From positions 3,224,001-3,288,000 of the forward strand of contig NC_035794.1 of NCBI RefSeq assembly GCF_001653235.2: a stretch of 64,000 nt of DNA, read 5' to 3'. This stretch comes from Pochonia chlamydosporia 170 (Eukaryota > Ascomycota > Sordariomycetes > Hypocreales > Clavicipitaceae). The first letter of the stretch is position 1. Each line of letters opens with the position of its first letter. The position numbers were made by a program, and so were the translations under genes. Positions 46,398 through 58,164 of this stretch are shown here, in pieces. Under the pieces are notes generated by a model. It did not search any database. It was given only the letters and a program-made list of their open reading frames with translations, and was not told the origin of the DNA.

Positions 46398-47906
46398 TTA
46401 GTCGAATAAAAACTCTGCGAGGCGCGCTCTAGCATCATTCCCATCCCAGTTGACAATTCGCCTGTCGTCCAACTCCTTCATCTTGCACTCAACAAATGGT
46501 TCCATAGCTTCCCCCTCCTCCTCGCTCAATAAATAAACTCTCGTCTTCCATAGATCATCCTTGGTTACATTCCCGTCCCGTTTTCCGAAAAGTCTCTCAT
46601 CCAAGAATCTCCAAAACATTGTATCAAATACCCAGCTTTTCCTCGCCCCATAGCTAAGGAAGAATCTGCCGGTTTCCCAGCTTTCCCTCATATATCTCGA
46701 GAGGGGTGCAGGCAGAGAACTGGAGACGGCTTTGACATCGTCCGCTTCCGCCTTTTCCATTGCCACCAGCCAAATTTTGAGGTACTCCTCATACTTTTGT
46801 ACCCAGTCATCGATATCTGGCAACCACATCTCAGCCGTTTGGAGGAGAAGCCACCAGGGCGGATCGAGGACAAATTGCGTGGGTCCAACATAGGCGAATT
46901 CCCAGTCAACAAAGGCAGCAATGTCGTCTGATTTGGTAAGTAGCATATTACCCGCGCGGAAGTCATCGCCCCAAAGACGAAAGGACTGCGTATTATCTGG
47001 CGCGGGAGCAAGGGTAGAGGAGGGAATTTGAGATGATTGGGCAGACCAATTGTCGGTAGCGAATCCAAACTTGGACAGTTAACCGTCTTTAGCAAGCCGG
47101 CGGAAGATTTGTCGAGCGACGTATTTATTTCGACAGTCATCCGCTGAGGTTATGGCATCGTTCTGTTGAAAGATGAGCTGTGCGATATGCATCTCTGCTA
47201 ATGCCGTGTACCACTCATCAGCTGTGTTAAAAGTTGTGCCTTGTGGAGGTAACACCTCGCGAGGGATGTTAGCCAGCCGGATCATGTCAGTCATGTTGTG
47301 AGTTATTGGCCTTCCTGCAACTTCACATCTGCCTTGGACTTCCATCAACGAGCCAATTTTGGGAAACTGTACTCGGGTCATTTGCAGCAAATAACGTGAT
47401 ACCTGTTGCCACAGACTTTCCAAAATAGAGTGACCAAGAGTCAAGTCCAGACTATGAGTTGCAGTTGGATCTTCGCTTGGTCGAGTTAACCTTGCCGACA
47501 TATCTTGATGGTGGTCAACATGGTCCATGAGGACAAATGGGCCAACAGAAGATTCAGAACCATAGAAAAGAAGCCGCGGGGTAGGTAGACATGTCTTGGC
47601 AGCAACTAGATTTGCCGTTGCCGCTTCCTGCAAGATCTTTTCCTCGGGAAACTGGACAAGTGAAGGGCATGGCAGTCGCACCATAATATCAGAAGAAGAG
47701 TCTCCATCAAGCCGAACCCTATAGAGGGTGTTGAAGCCTCCGCCAATCAAAGGGGGTACTATTTTTGCTGATTTCCCGAGTTTTCCGTGCACGAATTCTT
47801 CCACCTTGCGGCAAAAAGGTATGTGCCGTAACTGTTTCAGTGCTTTATCAACGTCCTCATCATTCTTGTCCCAGACGTCGTCCAACTTTCCCTGTCCGTC
47901 GTACAT
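46398..47906 (-). pseudogene. APH-like phosphotransferase interrupted by an in-frame stop
   Basis: One uninterrupted frame of 503 codons except for a TAA at 47079-47081 (minus strand). The upstream 275 codons start at the ATG at 47906 and hold the kinase N-lobe (IGGGFNTLYRVRL, then DIMVRLPCPS) and the hinge FVLMDHVD. The downstream 226 codons hold the catalytic loop LWGDDFRAGNMLL, the metal-binding VDWEFAYVGP and the C-terminal helices. This is the aminoglycoside-phosphotransferase-like family common in filamentous fungi, about 500 residues long. Homologues have a continuous LAKxGxLSxFGF region where the TAA sits. No intron fits: the nearest GT...AG is under 20 bases. A C-to-T change (CAA to TAA), stop readthrough or a sequence error are possible. 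The truncated product would lack the active site. Confidence 0.7.
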
Positions 47907-48009
47907 GATTGTTGATCAGCTCGAGGTCTCTCGACGCTTGCGGTCAAGATTGAAGGAGAGAGACAGGTCCCGCTTGGAGGCCTATTTAACACGAGCGTTG
48001 GTTAAGGGT

Positions 48010-48712
48010 GTGACCAAGAAAGCCCAACATATATCCCTACCGCCCGCGCCATAGACCATTTTGACTACAAAATTAACCACGTCATGGGAGGCATCCAATG
48101 TACCGATGGCACTCGCAAACCGGCCAAGATAGTCTTACTCGCTGGCGCCGACCTAATCCAGAGTCTCGGATCCTCTATCTGGTAGGTAGTCATGTTCCCA
48201 GCTCCCAATCGGAGAAGTTAATCTAGCCTTGTTATGTTAGCTAACACTGAACGATTCCAAAGGGATTCAAAAGACATAGACCACATGTTGGGCAATTTCG
48301 GAGCCTTTGTCCTCGAACGGACCGGAACTGAGCTCGACTCAGCGCTGGCAGCATTGAAGCAATGGGACAAAAACATCCATGTTATTCGACCGGTCCGTTT
48401 TCCTCGCTATTTTTCGTCATCTCGTATTAGTTTGCTATAGCTAATACATATACTTGATTGCAGGTTGTATCGAATGACATCAGTTCCACCAAAGTTCGAT
48501 TACTTTTACGTCGTTCAATGTCCATTGATTACTTGTTAGTTGCCAACGCAGAAATAGAAAGCAGACCGGAATCTGTACTTGTACTAATGGTTCCCAGAAT
48601 CCCTGACGTCGTCATCGATTACATACAAGAGCATCATTTATACCGCGACTTAGACTTCGCCAAACCCAGCAAAGAGAAGACACTGGCCACCGCGGGACCA
48701 TCCCCTAGCTGA
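48010..48712 (+). pseudogene. 5'-truncated nicotinamide mononucleotide adenylyltransferase
   Basis: Splicing gives segments 48010-48181, 48263-48392, 48464-48534 and 48598-48712, all in phase. Together they read as the C-terminal half of a eukaryotic NMNAT: TYIPTARAIDHFDYKI, VLLAGADLIQSL, SKDIDHMLGNFGAFVLERTG, the nucleotidyltransferase motif ISSTKVRLLLRR with MSIDYLIPD, and VIDYIQEHHLY. The N-terminal half with the GxFNPxTxxH ATP-binding motif is missing. Upstream of about 48010 the frame hits a TAA, and the sequence belongs to the 5' side of the divergent kinase gene. It is therefore a partial copy, with intact introns, which points to a DNA-level segmental duplication rather than retrocopying. 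NAD synthesis must rely on a full gene elsewhere. Confidence 0.8.
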
Positions 48713-48748
48713 TAGAAGATGTTATCAGAGGGCTTCTCGTGAGACATA

Positions 48749-51007
48749 TCAGCAATAACGGCAGGCAGTATCAGGGCAGTACCCATGACTGCAACAGTAG
48801 CTGCAAAGACCTAGATATCCACCCCCTTCGCCCGGAAGAGGACATCCATTCCGCCCATTTGATGGGGGTGGCGGGCTTGGGCTGCCATACGAAGTACATT
48901 TGCAAGGCCCTGGTGGACAATACCCCTGACTACAAGCAAAGTTGCAGAGGCCAATGTAATTGCCCGTCTCCCCATCAGCGTTTGTGCCACCGTTGCAAGT
49001 TTCTGCCAACAAGTTAGGAAACAGAACAGCACGACTGACTTCAGGTGTCAATACTTACGTGGTGGAGGTGTACCGGCGCTTGTCGTAGACGTTGGCTGGT
49101 TCACCGAAGTACTGCTGGTTGTTGTTGATTTGGTAGTTGTAGTTGACTGACTAGAGCCGCTAGTACTCTGAGTTGTGGAAGTTGTAGTAGTGGTAGTAGT
49201 TCCTTTGCTAGACGTGGTTGTCACAGGCGGATTCGTGCCGAGCGACGGAGTAGGGAAACACGTCGTGACATGCAAGCCCATTGTCAGCGAAGCAAGACCA
49301 TCATGCTGGAGGGGGTCTGAGAAACCGGGGGGCAAGGTTCCAACATATGCGTTATAGTTGTATATGCCGCAGGGACAGACGTCGGTTATATCCATGAGGG
49401 ACGTACCGCTCAGGATTGTCTGACCGCCGCGTGATACCGCAAACTGCTGCTTGCCAAGTCCGGCGGGGATCGTAAATAACTGAGCTCCAGCACTAGCCTG
49501 GAAGGTTTGCGAATTTCCTCCAGAGTTGACGGTCAGAGTAGCATCAGCTGTAAGCAGTGTGGCAATGTACACAACATCATCAAAATCTTGCCAGCCATTC
49601 GGCTTGCCCTCGAAGTAGTTCCCACTTGCATTGTTGGCTGGTACCTCTGTTGTATCAGTAGCATCGCAGTTGATACTGTTTAGATTTCGTCGGTACCAGT
49701 AGACAATCTTGTCATCCTGGATGTAGGCCTTTGGCGAAGTGGCACCAGCTTTGTAGGCTGCGATGAAGGGCGTAGACAAGTCGAGCCAACCGTCGTGCGG
49801 CCTCACTGGGTGTTAGCGAACAAAGTTTTTCACCAGATGGTCAGTGGAAATACGTACATATCATTAGTCCACTTGGAGTTTCCGTCATCGAAATGAAGGG
49901 AGTTGAGTGGTCCGACATAATGCGACTCGCCGTAGTCGTTCCAGGTTACCATTTCAACCATTGGGAACCCGTTTTGGAGGACTTCGTTCCACCGCTGGAA
50001 GATTAATGGTCCAGATGGGAATACCCAATTCTTGCTGTAGGATACTTCCTGCCTAGGTGTTAGCAATAAGCCATATTGCGACGATGAATTGACCGTACCG
50101 GACCGTAGTGAGTTGAGAACCAAGGCGAAACAGCTGACAAAGCTCGTTAGCTACAAATCTCTCTTGAGCTTTGAAGACGAGTGGTAAGTCTCACGGGCTA
50201 AATACGGCTTGCCACCAAGCCAGCTCTGATAAGCATTGTCACCAGCTTCAACAGTGATGTTCGCACCAGGAGTTGGGGCCTTGTTGTTTCCATTATTCGG
50301 CCATGCCTAGATCACGAAGTTTAGCCAATTGAAATTCAATTCGACTGTGTAATTTCTCAACTGGGTTCAAGTTATCAATCTGAGTACTCACCATCCAATT
50401 CAGCGCTCCATCGATTGCGCTCACATCGCCCTGCCCAGGATGAAAGTTTGGCACAAAATACACATTCTGTCCGGCAGCACTCCTCATAGCATTCACGTCT
50501 AAGCCGTCTCCAGCAAACGATGAAGCAAAGGGGCGATTATCGACAAACAGCTGCGCCGGCTTGCTAGCATACTGGGCAATCTTTTGTCCAACCTGCGCAG
50601 CCTGGTCGATGTGCCACCAGTTAAAATCGAAAGAAATGAAGACTTTCATGCCATTCCTGGCAGCTGAGTCGTACGCAAATCCAAGCTGGGTATCGGTATA
50701 TGAGTCGACGCCGATGTTGAGAGCGAATGCATCAATGCCTGCGGCTTTGGCTCGCTGCATGTCTGCGTCAAAGTCATTGGAGCTTGTGCGTTCGCCAACA
50801 ATTCCAATCTGTTTTGGTAAGTGGTCGGCTTATCATAACGGTAAGGTATTTCTAGCGTTATTTTCATACCATGAAGTGGCAAAACACTAATCTGTCGGCT
50901 GCGGCTGCACGTTCAGCTAGCGATTTCGCAATAGGTGAAGCGTTCGTCACTGCAGCCAAGGCGGCAATGCATGCGACACCAATGCGGTGTATTCCTCTGA
51001 GCAACAT
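48749..51007 (-). CDS. Secreted GH71 alpha-1,3-glucanase (mutanase), about 629 aa
   Basis: Seven exons join in phase: 50870-51007, 50392-50808, 50195-50306, 50099-50133, 49858-50048, 49059-49801 and 48749-49002. One acceptor (before 49801) ends in GAG, so it is less certain. A signal peptide (RGIHRIGVACIAALAAVTNA) precedes the GH71 domain: RLVFCHFMIGIVGERTSSND, AGIDAFALNIG, FISFDFNWW, YFVPNFHPGQG, SPWFSTHYGPEVSYSKNW and EMVTWNDYGESHYVGP with its acidic residues. After a beta-sandwich-like region comes a Ser/Thr linker (about residues 500-545) and two Cys-rich modules, each with Y-x-GLC...C..GYCP..C.C. Such enzymes cut alpha-1,3-glucan of fungal walls. The modules probably bind polysaccharide. 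The gene looks intact. Confidence 0.85.
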
Positions 51008-52308
51008 TGTAACGATTCAACTGAGAAAGAAGCGGGTGGTTTGGTGATGAGGTAGAGGTATGAATTTCATCTTATTTGCCAGCAAAGGCATACTTATACC
51101 TCGAGCATGTTGTGTTCCAAAATACATCCGGTAATTTTTCCTTGTCGACGAGGTTCACGATGAGAGTAGGACGTCGATATTATTCGGACCGAATGAGATA
51201 AGTCAGTAACTTGACCTCGTCTTGTTCAGACTCGTGGTTTCCTATGTAAGACAGGTCGACACCAAAATACTATACCAAAACAGGTGTCGTGATGTGTTGA
51301 AGCTTCCACATGTCGGCACACTGTTGCCGAGCAAGGGTGCGCCATTACATGTATTCTAATTACCGATACACTTTCCGCCGAGTGTCTCTCCGATTATGTT
51401 GAAGGACAGTGGAGACTACGAGCCTGAGCAAAAAGCTGGCCTTAGTATCGACACCAGGAACGGCGAGCAGTTTTGGGGCTAAAGACAGGCGAACACTCCG
51501 TACCGGATGCCGGATGTTCACAATTGCCAGTTTGGGACAAATTCTTAGAACTTTGTAACATCGGGCCTTATTCTGGCTTAGGATAGCAGGGAAGGGCCTC
51601 GTGGCTCGTAGATGATGCCTGCAGCCCCGGAGTCTAGACTCCAACGATGCATCACCGCGGAAGGAGGCAGTATATTCTAAGCCTTCACTAGATCCTTTTA
51701 TACCGTAATATACTCAAACCGCATCTAAACTGTGAATAAGCAAAATGGAGGAATAAGAAAACCCAGTTTCGACTTTCCAACCAAACGCAAGGACTTGCAA
51801 TTAAGTTCCCCTTAGATGAAGTAGCTTCCCCAGCGCCACGTCGCTTGAGATAGCAAGCACAGTGGTTTAGAAAGGTAAACCCAATTCTTCCTTGATATTG
51901 TTCTCCAGTTGAAGCGGCTACACATAGGCACATGAGCATGGGAAATGCGGAGGCACTGGGCAGCTCTCTGTTTTGCCTATAGTCGCCATCACGTAATTGG
52001 TCGAACAGAGCGCATGGCAACCCCTAGCTCAAGACTAAGTCTTTGGATTCTTTGAGAAGTGGTTGGCTCTGCCCCTACCGCTTAAATTGTCCGGAATGCA
52101 ACGCAATCTGTAGCCCTGGCAAGTCTGGGGTACCTTGCTGTAGATGGCGTTCTCATCTGGTCAAATTGTGGCAATACAGGAGCGGCAGTTTCCGTAAGGC
52201 TGTTCCCAAAATTCTCCTCCTAACGCACAGGGCAAAGTAATGCTGCAGAGATAACCGTGTATGTAACTCATTTGATGAAGACAATGCTCGATGATACAAA
52301 TCTGAGTC
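51008..52308. other. 1.3 kb interval without a recognised gene
   Basis: Lies between the GH71 start and the potassium channel stop. Only short frames without motifs. The first few hundred bases should hold the GH71 promoter. Confidence 0.5.
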
Positions 52309-54605
52309 TCACATTGCTGGCTGCGCTCCCTCGTTCCGCTGCCTCCAACTATCCAGCAACAACTCCCTTAGTCTATCTATCAACTTCTCTAATATCCACT
52401 CGCTCTCCTCTTGCCCGCCGAGTAGTGGATTTTCATAACCGACCCACGACCACTTCAATGGCTCCCCATTCGCTGCTTGCTGTTGTTGCAACTCATTGTG
52501 ACTGTCATGGATCTCGGGCCGTTGTCTTGAACTTTTTTTACTCCCTCTATGCTTCCTACCTCGCTTCCTGTGTGTCGTCCTGTCCTTCGGTCGAGCCTTG
52601 CGATGAGTAAGCGGGTCACGTTCGTCTTCGCCAACTAGGCGCAAGTACCATGCCCATTCTTCAAAGGTATACCGCCGTGGTTTGTCCTCTTGGACATGTT
52701 TAGAAAGGGCTTGAATTTCGGATATTATAAGAAGATGTAAATCATCACCAGTAGGGAGGTCGTCAAGTCTGGTGTGAGCATGATGATGCCAAATATCCGG
52801 GTTCGTTATGTGCAGAGCATAACTGCGAGAAGGTTCTGCAGTTTTGCTCATCGAACCTTTTCTATCGAGTACGGCTTTTTCATGGAAGCTCTGATTAGTG
52901 GATTTTCCTTTTGATTTCGACGTCTCTACTGTTGACACCTGTCCTGTCTGAGTGGTCCCGTTCTCCAAATCACGAGCTACATCGGTACCCGGGCCCGGAT
53001 ACAGACGACCACAGCTCAGTTGGTGGATAAGTCGTTTGGCATTATGCTTGATTCCCCCTCGTCCCGGTAGTAGAGTAATACTTCCCAGCCTGATGGTAAC
53101 CTCATTCATAAACTTGACGACGGTACCCCCAGCATTTGAAATCAGGATGGTCAGGATCGGAAGCGCAATCAATGACCAAAAGACGAAAAATGACTTGCCG
53201 GCATTGGATTTCGGCACCATGTCTCCATAGCCAATGGTTGTAAGTGATACAAAGCAAAAGTACACAGCTTGGAAGTAATTCCAGCCCTGGTATGTCCTCT
53301 CCCCTCGGTAAAATATGAGAGCGCCGCAAAGCCACAGGCATAGAAAGCAGACGCTAGATATAGCCATTGCCACCCATCGTCTTCGATTTAATGCTCGCTT
53401 CTGTATTGCGCGCATCAAGTCAAATTCTGAATGGCGTCGGTCGAACTCGCCAGTCGGCATGCCCTCGATAGGGGTCAAGATTCCGCTCGTCTCCTTGCGT
53501 GCCAAGCTCTTTAACATGCGGCGACGGCTCTTTTCCTGAGCTCTCGTTTCCAGCCGTCGACTGCCACGTTCCAAAATCATGCTCTGGATGGAGGAAACCA
53601 CCAAACCAAGACTGATGACGCCAATCAGCACAAAGGGAAATAGCAGAGCCCTGCCCAGAACGGTGGTGGGAGCATAGTCGCCAAAGCCAATGGTAAATAG
53701 CGTCACGTCGGCCCAATAAACTGCATCCAAATAGTTCCAGTCTTCTACTGTGGAGAAGATTAGTGCACCAAGCAGTAGAAACCCAAGGAATACCATTGTC
53801 TGCAACATTAGTGTTCGCTGGCTCCGACTCAGGTCAAAGTCATCCTCGTGATGTCCGTAGACAGCGCCGCCCCAAAATGTGACAACAATTAATGACGCCA
53901 CGATGAAATAGAGAATTGCGGCCCATATGCCGTAGTAGAATGATTGTGACCAAACTGTTTCATCCATGGACACTCCCAGGCTGTCTAGTAAAGGGCCAGA
54001 CGCTACCGCATGGAGGCACACAAGGCAAATACAGGAGATGTACCTAACGACTGTTTTAGCTACATGTTTCAGTACGTCAAAACCGGGCAAGTCCTACCAT
54101 CCCACAATTGCGATTGGCTCAGAAATGGTGAATCGAACCTTTCGTGTTAAATCTAACAGGAGAAATAGGTTTGCCACAACAGCTACACTGAGCTGTATAG
54201 CCTCCACGATGGTCACCCTGGAAAACGTCAGATATGCAGTCGCCACACCCTTTTTCCCGCTGTTGCTCACCAAATAGGATCAGGAAGAAACTTGGCTTGG
54301 TTTAAATCGCCATTTGGGGGAATCTGCTGCACCCACGAATGGCCTAATGAGCAGATGCTGAATGCCAAGGCTACGGAGCTGAGCGTGCCCGCGACCATCG
54401 GAAAGACAGATGATACAAACCACCATCGACTTAGGAATTAGACACTGATTAGTTCAGGCTGAATGTGTCAAGTTTGGTCATCGGCATACCTAAATTCGAG
54501 ATGAGATTCATCATTTTGGGAGCGTGGTTGATGCTGATCGCCATCACATTCCAAATGCCTCGGCACAGTAGCCAGACGCTCCGATGCTTCTTTCGTGTCC
54601 TCCAT
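52309..54605 (-). CDS. TOK-type two-pore-domain outward-rectifier potassium channel, 709 aa
   Basis: Exons 54490-54605, 54271-54429, 54098-54217 and 52309-54043 join in phase. A continuous frame runs through the third intron (54044-54097), but removing it restores the family pattern (AIVG, then WYISCICLV). The start is the ATG at 54605. Marks: SRWWFVSSVFPMVAGTLSSV and further N-terminal membrane helices, first pore TIGFGDYAP, cytosolic linker, second pore TIGYGDMVP, then ILISNAGGTVV. The TxGxGD motifs are potassium selectivity filters, and the many membrane segments before pore 1 fit the TOK1 8-TM/2-pore plan. A cytosolic tail of about 250 charged residues follows. Plasma-membrane K+ efflux upon depolarisation is the known role. 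It looks intact. Confidence 0.9.
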
Positions 54606-55953
54606 TATCTGAGATCCGTGGTATGCCCGTCTTTTCGAACTAATTATGGGTTGGCGTCGCAGAGATGTCACGGTCGGCGTTCAGTAATCCTCAACGAGCC
54701 CCAAACTGACAACAGGCAAACCGTAATGATATACGAAGCCCAGGACCATTCCTGCGGAAGTTTTCATAAGAAGCAGAGGCACCTTTTTTGTATCAAGCGA
54801 ACTTCGTCAACATCTTTATCCTCCCATATCGCAAGCTCAGCAAGCACAGGGTCAGACGGCAAGGGCTCAAAAAACTGGATGTTGTAGTTGAGCTGTGATT
54901 TCGATGTAGAGGTAAAATTTGTACTGAAAGGCATTAATGTCGCAAAATTCATGTATCATTTCACAGGTATCAGGTGTCAGCCCACAACAAGCCAATAAGC
55001 CTGGAAGAGTCGATGCAGAGCCACGCCATTCACACTGCCAGAACTCGGACTGCAACCAAATAATGGCGTTGAGGTGGAGACGGCTTCTGTAAGTCATGGC
55101 AAATGGGGAGAGTCGGCAAGGGAGAAGGGCGTTGCTACTCCCAATCAAATGGAATGCGAAGAATAATAAGCTTTGCTAGCTTGGCTGGCTTTTATGCTCA
55201 CAACTTGGCTGTTGAATTAGACTTTACATAACCAGTGCTAAGCACCTATCACCCTGTGTCTTATATTGTGAAACAGTTTCAGTTATATTTCAAGGGAAGG
55301 CTGGGTGAACGAAGGTAACAACAAGGTATACTCCAGCTGATTACCCTTTTTGGCCACAACGGATAAGGAATGCAATCTTTTCCTGGCGTGAATACCCTCA
55401 AGCTGTTGTCAATATATCTCTTGTGTGCGATTTTTATTCGCGGTCAATGGGTTCTCCCTTTCCAAGTCGGAAGATGTTCCAAGTGATGCATGAGCCAATA
55501 CAAGCAAGTAATCTCTATTGTTGTCTATGTCTACTGAAGCACACACATCGAACTCGTGTCTCTCAAAATTATTTATACGTCCACCTCATGCCCAGCCCGG
55601 GGCCTACCACCATACCAGCCACTCGAACCTCTTCATCAGTCTTCCACACGACTGCCATTGATATATCCGGCCAGGGAACACTCTGAAGGCATTTTCAATC
55701 TCACAACTTCTCACTGATGCAAAAACATGTAAAGTTCAACCCCTCCCTCCACATCCGTCGATTGCGAGTTGTGTGGTCCATTGCCCAGGTCAATTCTTCT
55801 TGTACGCCAACCCCCTTCACGAATCAAGTGCCCAAGAATCATGCCAGTTGCTAATTTCGGCTCCATCATCGTGAGGGAATGATGACCCGAGATTCCCGAG
55901 GCGTGTCGACGTTCCACACGGATGATCAACTTGTATTGCGCAACCAATCTTCC
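54606..55953. other. 1.35 kb interval without a recognised gene
   Basis: Promoter side of the channel gene and 3' side of the hydroxylase-family gene. Frames are short and motif-free. Confidence 0.5.
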
Positions 55954-57000
55954 TCAAAGAATCGGAAACGTAAGCTGATTGTCATAGTCGATATTCTTGT
56001 CATAGCATTCGATGCGGTCGCGGCAAGTGCCAAAAGCCCGATCCCAAAGACGTGTTTGCTTTCCATAGTTTCCACTGCTCTTCCACCCCTTACGATGATG
56101 TAAATCATGGTCTTCAAGAATAAGCTCTGCGTTTAGCACCCTCAAAAACCAATTAAACGGATTTGGCGGCGTGGCGACCATTCTAATACCGCTGTGTCCT
56201 GCCAATTCAGCAAAAACAACATACTGGTGACAAATCCACCACTCATAAAATCCCATGGGGAAACCCATCAACTTCATTGCAAAGTATGTCATCAGCGGTA
56301 TGCCAGCAATGTCAAATATTTCTTGTTCCGTATCGGCATAGAGAGTCAACAGCGGATTGGGATGCTTAGTAAGGTGATGCGTTCGATGAAACTTCCAGAG
56401 ACTGTCGACGTCGTGCATCAATCTATGATACCAATAGAAAAAGAAATCTAGTAGAATACCATAGACTCCCGTCTCAAATGGAAGCCAGCGCAAGTCGATA
56501 GAGGACGGCGTCTTGTGAATGTTGTATCCGATGAAGACAGTAAAGGCCGGCCTCACAACCGACGTCAAGATGAGGGACTGGAGAACTTTGTATACGCTCA
56601 CATCTGGCACACCGTCGCGCTCGTGTACGTCGCCATCCAGGAAACCGACCTTGTGACCCATGGCTCGCAAAAGATGAAGCTCTCGGATAGCGTTGAGGTT
56701 GAAGGCAGCACTGTACAGCAGTCCGGCTTGCCAGGCTGTGAGGTTGTGACCGGTGTATAAGACGCACAGCTGATGAATAGCAATAGGAAGAACAGCGTGG
56801 GCAAGGATCCATCGATGCTGATACCAATCGTTTAGGTACGGTACCTTGTCTGTTTTCGCGTGTACTGGTACATTCTTGTTCAAGTCGACGGGGTGGATTT
56901 GGAAGATTTCGTATACCCAGTGAAAGATATTCCACTCGGAGCGATCTTTTTGTCTCCAGGTGGACTTTATCGAGTCTTTTGGATTTCGCTGAACACTCAT
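55954..57000 (-). CDS. Fatty acid hydroxylase/sterol desaturase superfamily protein, 348 aa
   Basis: Single exon from the ATG at 57000. The three histidine boxes of the di-iron membrane hydroxylase superfamily are visible: HRLMH (HX3H) near residue 192, HRTHH (HX2HH) near 205, and HDLHH near 299, with an additional H near 269 (AGHSG). Hydrophobic stretches around 65-90, 140-155, 175-190 and 235-260 would place it in the ER membrane. The length and spacing fit the C-4/C-5 sterol oxidase and fatty-acid hydroxylase-like group; which lipid it modifies cannot be told. No sterol-pathway neighbours are present. It looks intact. Confidence 0.85.
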   Translation of the reverse strand: MSVQRNPKDSIKSTWRQKDRSEWNIFHWVYEIFQIHPVDLNKNVPVHAKTDKVPYLNDWYQHRWILAHAVLPIAIHQLCVLYTGHNLTAWQAGLLYSAAFNLNAIRELHLLRAMGHKVGFLDGDVHERDGVPDVSVYKVLQSLILTSVVRPAFTVFIGYNIHKTPSSIDLRWLPFETGVYGILLDFFFYWYHRLMHDVDSLWKFHRTHHLTKHPNPLLTLYADTEQEIFDIAGIPLMTYFAMKLMGFPMGFYEWWICHQYVVFAELAGHSGIRMVATPPNPFNWFLRVLNAELILEDHDLHHRKGWKSSGNYGKQTRLWDRAFGTCRDRIECYDKNIDYDNQLTFPIL

Positions 57001-58164
57001 TTTGTCGGTCTTTGCAACGAATTCGTTTACTTTGTCAATAGTCTATTAAGCTCATTCGAATAGATTTCGAGGGCAGAACTTGATGCGTTTTGTAATATTT
57101 GATCTCAGAGTGAGGCCATCACATGCATCTGCTAATACTGTGGGTACATGTGAACATTTGACATGACGTGGTGTATGACTCTATGTATTGCGTGTATGCC
57201 ACTTAAGGTGACACGTTGGCGATTCCGTTGCATAAAAGTCAACTATAGAAACGGAGTGTTTATGTTCTCCCGGCCGGTCCTGATGGATTGGGCTCGATTA
57301 TCTCCGTTTCGCCACATTTTCCCGATTTGGAAATAAACAAAACACAATCAAAGATAGATGAGGCTGTTATAATATTACGGTACTTCTGGATTCCCAGTCA
57401 TTCGGGCCATTGACTAGTCTACCCGTGTAATTCTCGCCACAAATGCGCGGCAATGCAAAATCTGGCTCGCCAACTCGGCTCCGTCCGACCAGGGTCTTCA
57501 TCTAGTGTGTGACTGAGCCTATGAGACTAGTCTACCACATGTTACATGGCTCCAGAATCACGCACGTTCTATCGAAGGCTCACCTGGGTACGGTTTCCAA
57601 CCCGAGGTAAGGCAAATAGTGCTAGTGTGAAGATGCGAAATTGGCCACTCCGTGGCAACGGTCAACCTCCTCGCCTCAGCTGATGCAAATTGGCTAATCT
57701 CTGATGATCTGATGATCTGGATTGTCGGTCAACGGGTATGCTCTGAATTTGCAGTCTCGAGATACACCAATGAACACGAGCAGCATGTATAAGTCGGTTC
57801 TGCCAGTGTGACTAGTGAGGAATACCATCAAGCGATCAACGCCAGCACTAACTTGGAGATCATCCACATCAAACTTCGGAGGTACCTCAGTGAAGAATTA
57901 TCCGACTCAAATACGCAAATTCACGAAGCTATGAAGACCCCCAGTGACGATTTGGGTTCTTGGACCCCTGCGATGATCTCCCTTGGCGCCCTTTGCTGGC
58001 ATGATGCACGAAATGTGAATGACCATGCCCTAGTACTTGCGATCTATTTCTTTATACTGTGGTATCTCCTTGCTAGATTATGTTTGTAAAATACACGATG
58101 ATCCATACATTTTGCTACGCCTGGGCATCTGCATTCCAACTTCCACAGTCCTACACAGACATTC
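57001..58164. other. Interval without a recognised gene
   Basis: About 1.15 kb. A plus-strand frame at 57808-58089 has a C-terminal hydrophobic stretch but no clear start context or motif. A short direct repeat (CTGATGAT twice) lies at about 57701-57718. Confidence 0.45.

Noticed and set aside
54044..54097. Coding extension of the potassium channel frame upstream of 54043
   Set aside because: The stretch has GTAGGA and TTAG ends, and removing it joins the membrane helices in phase as in TOK channels; the frame through it is chance.
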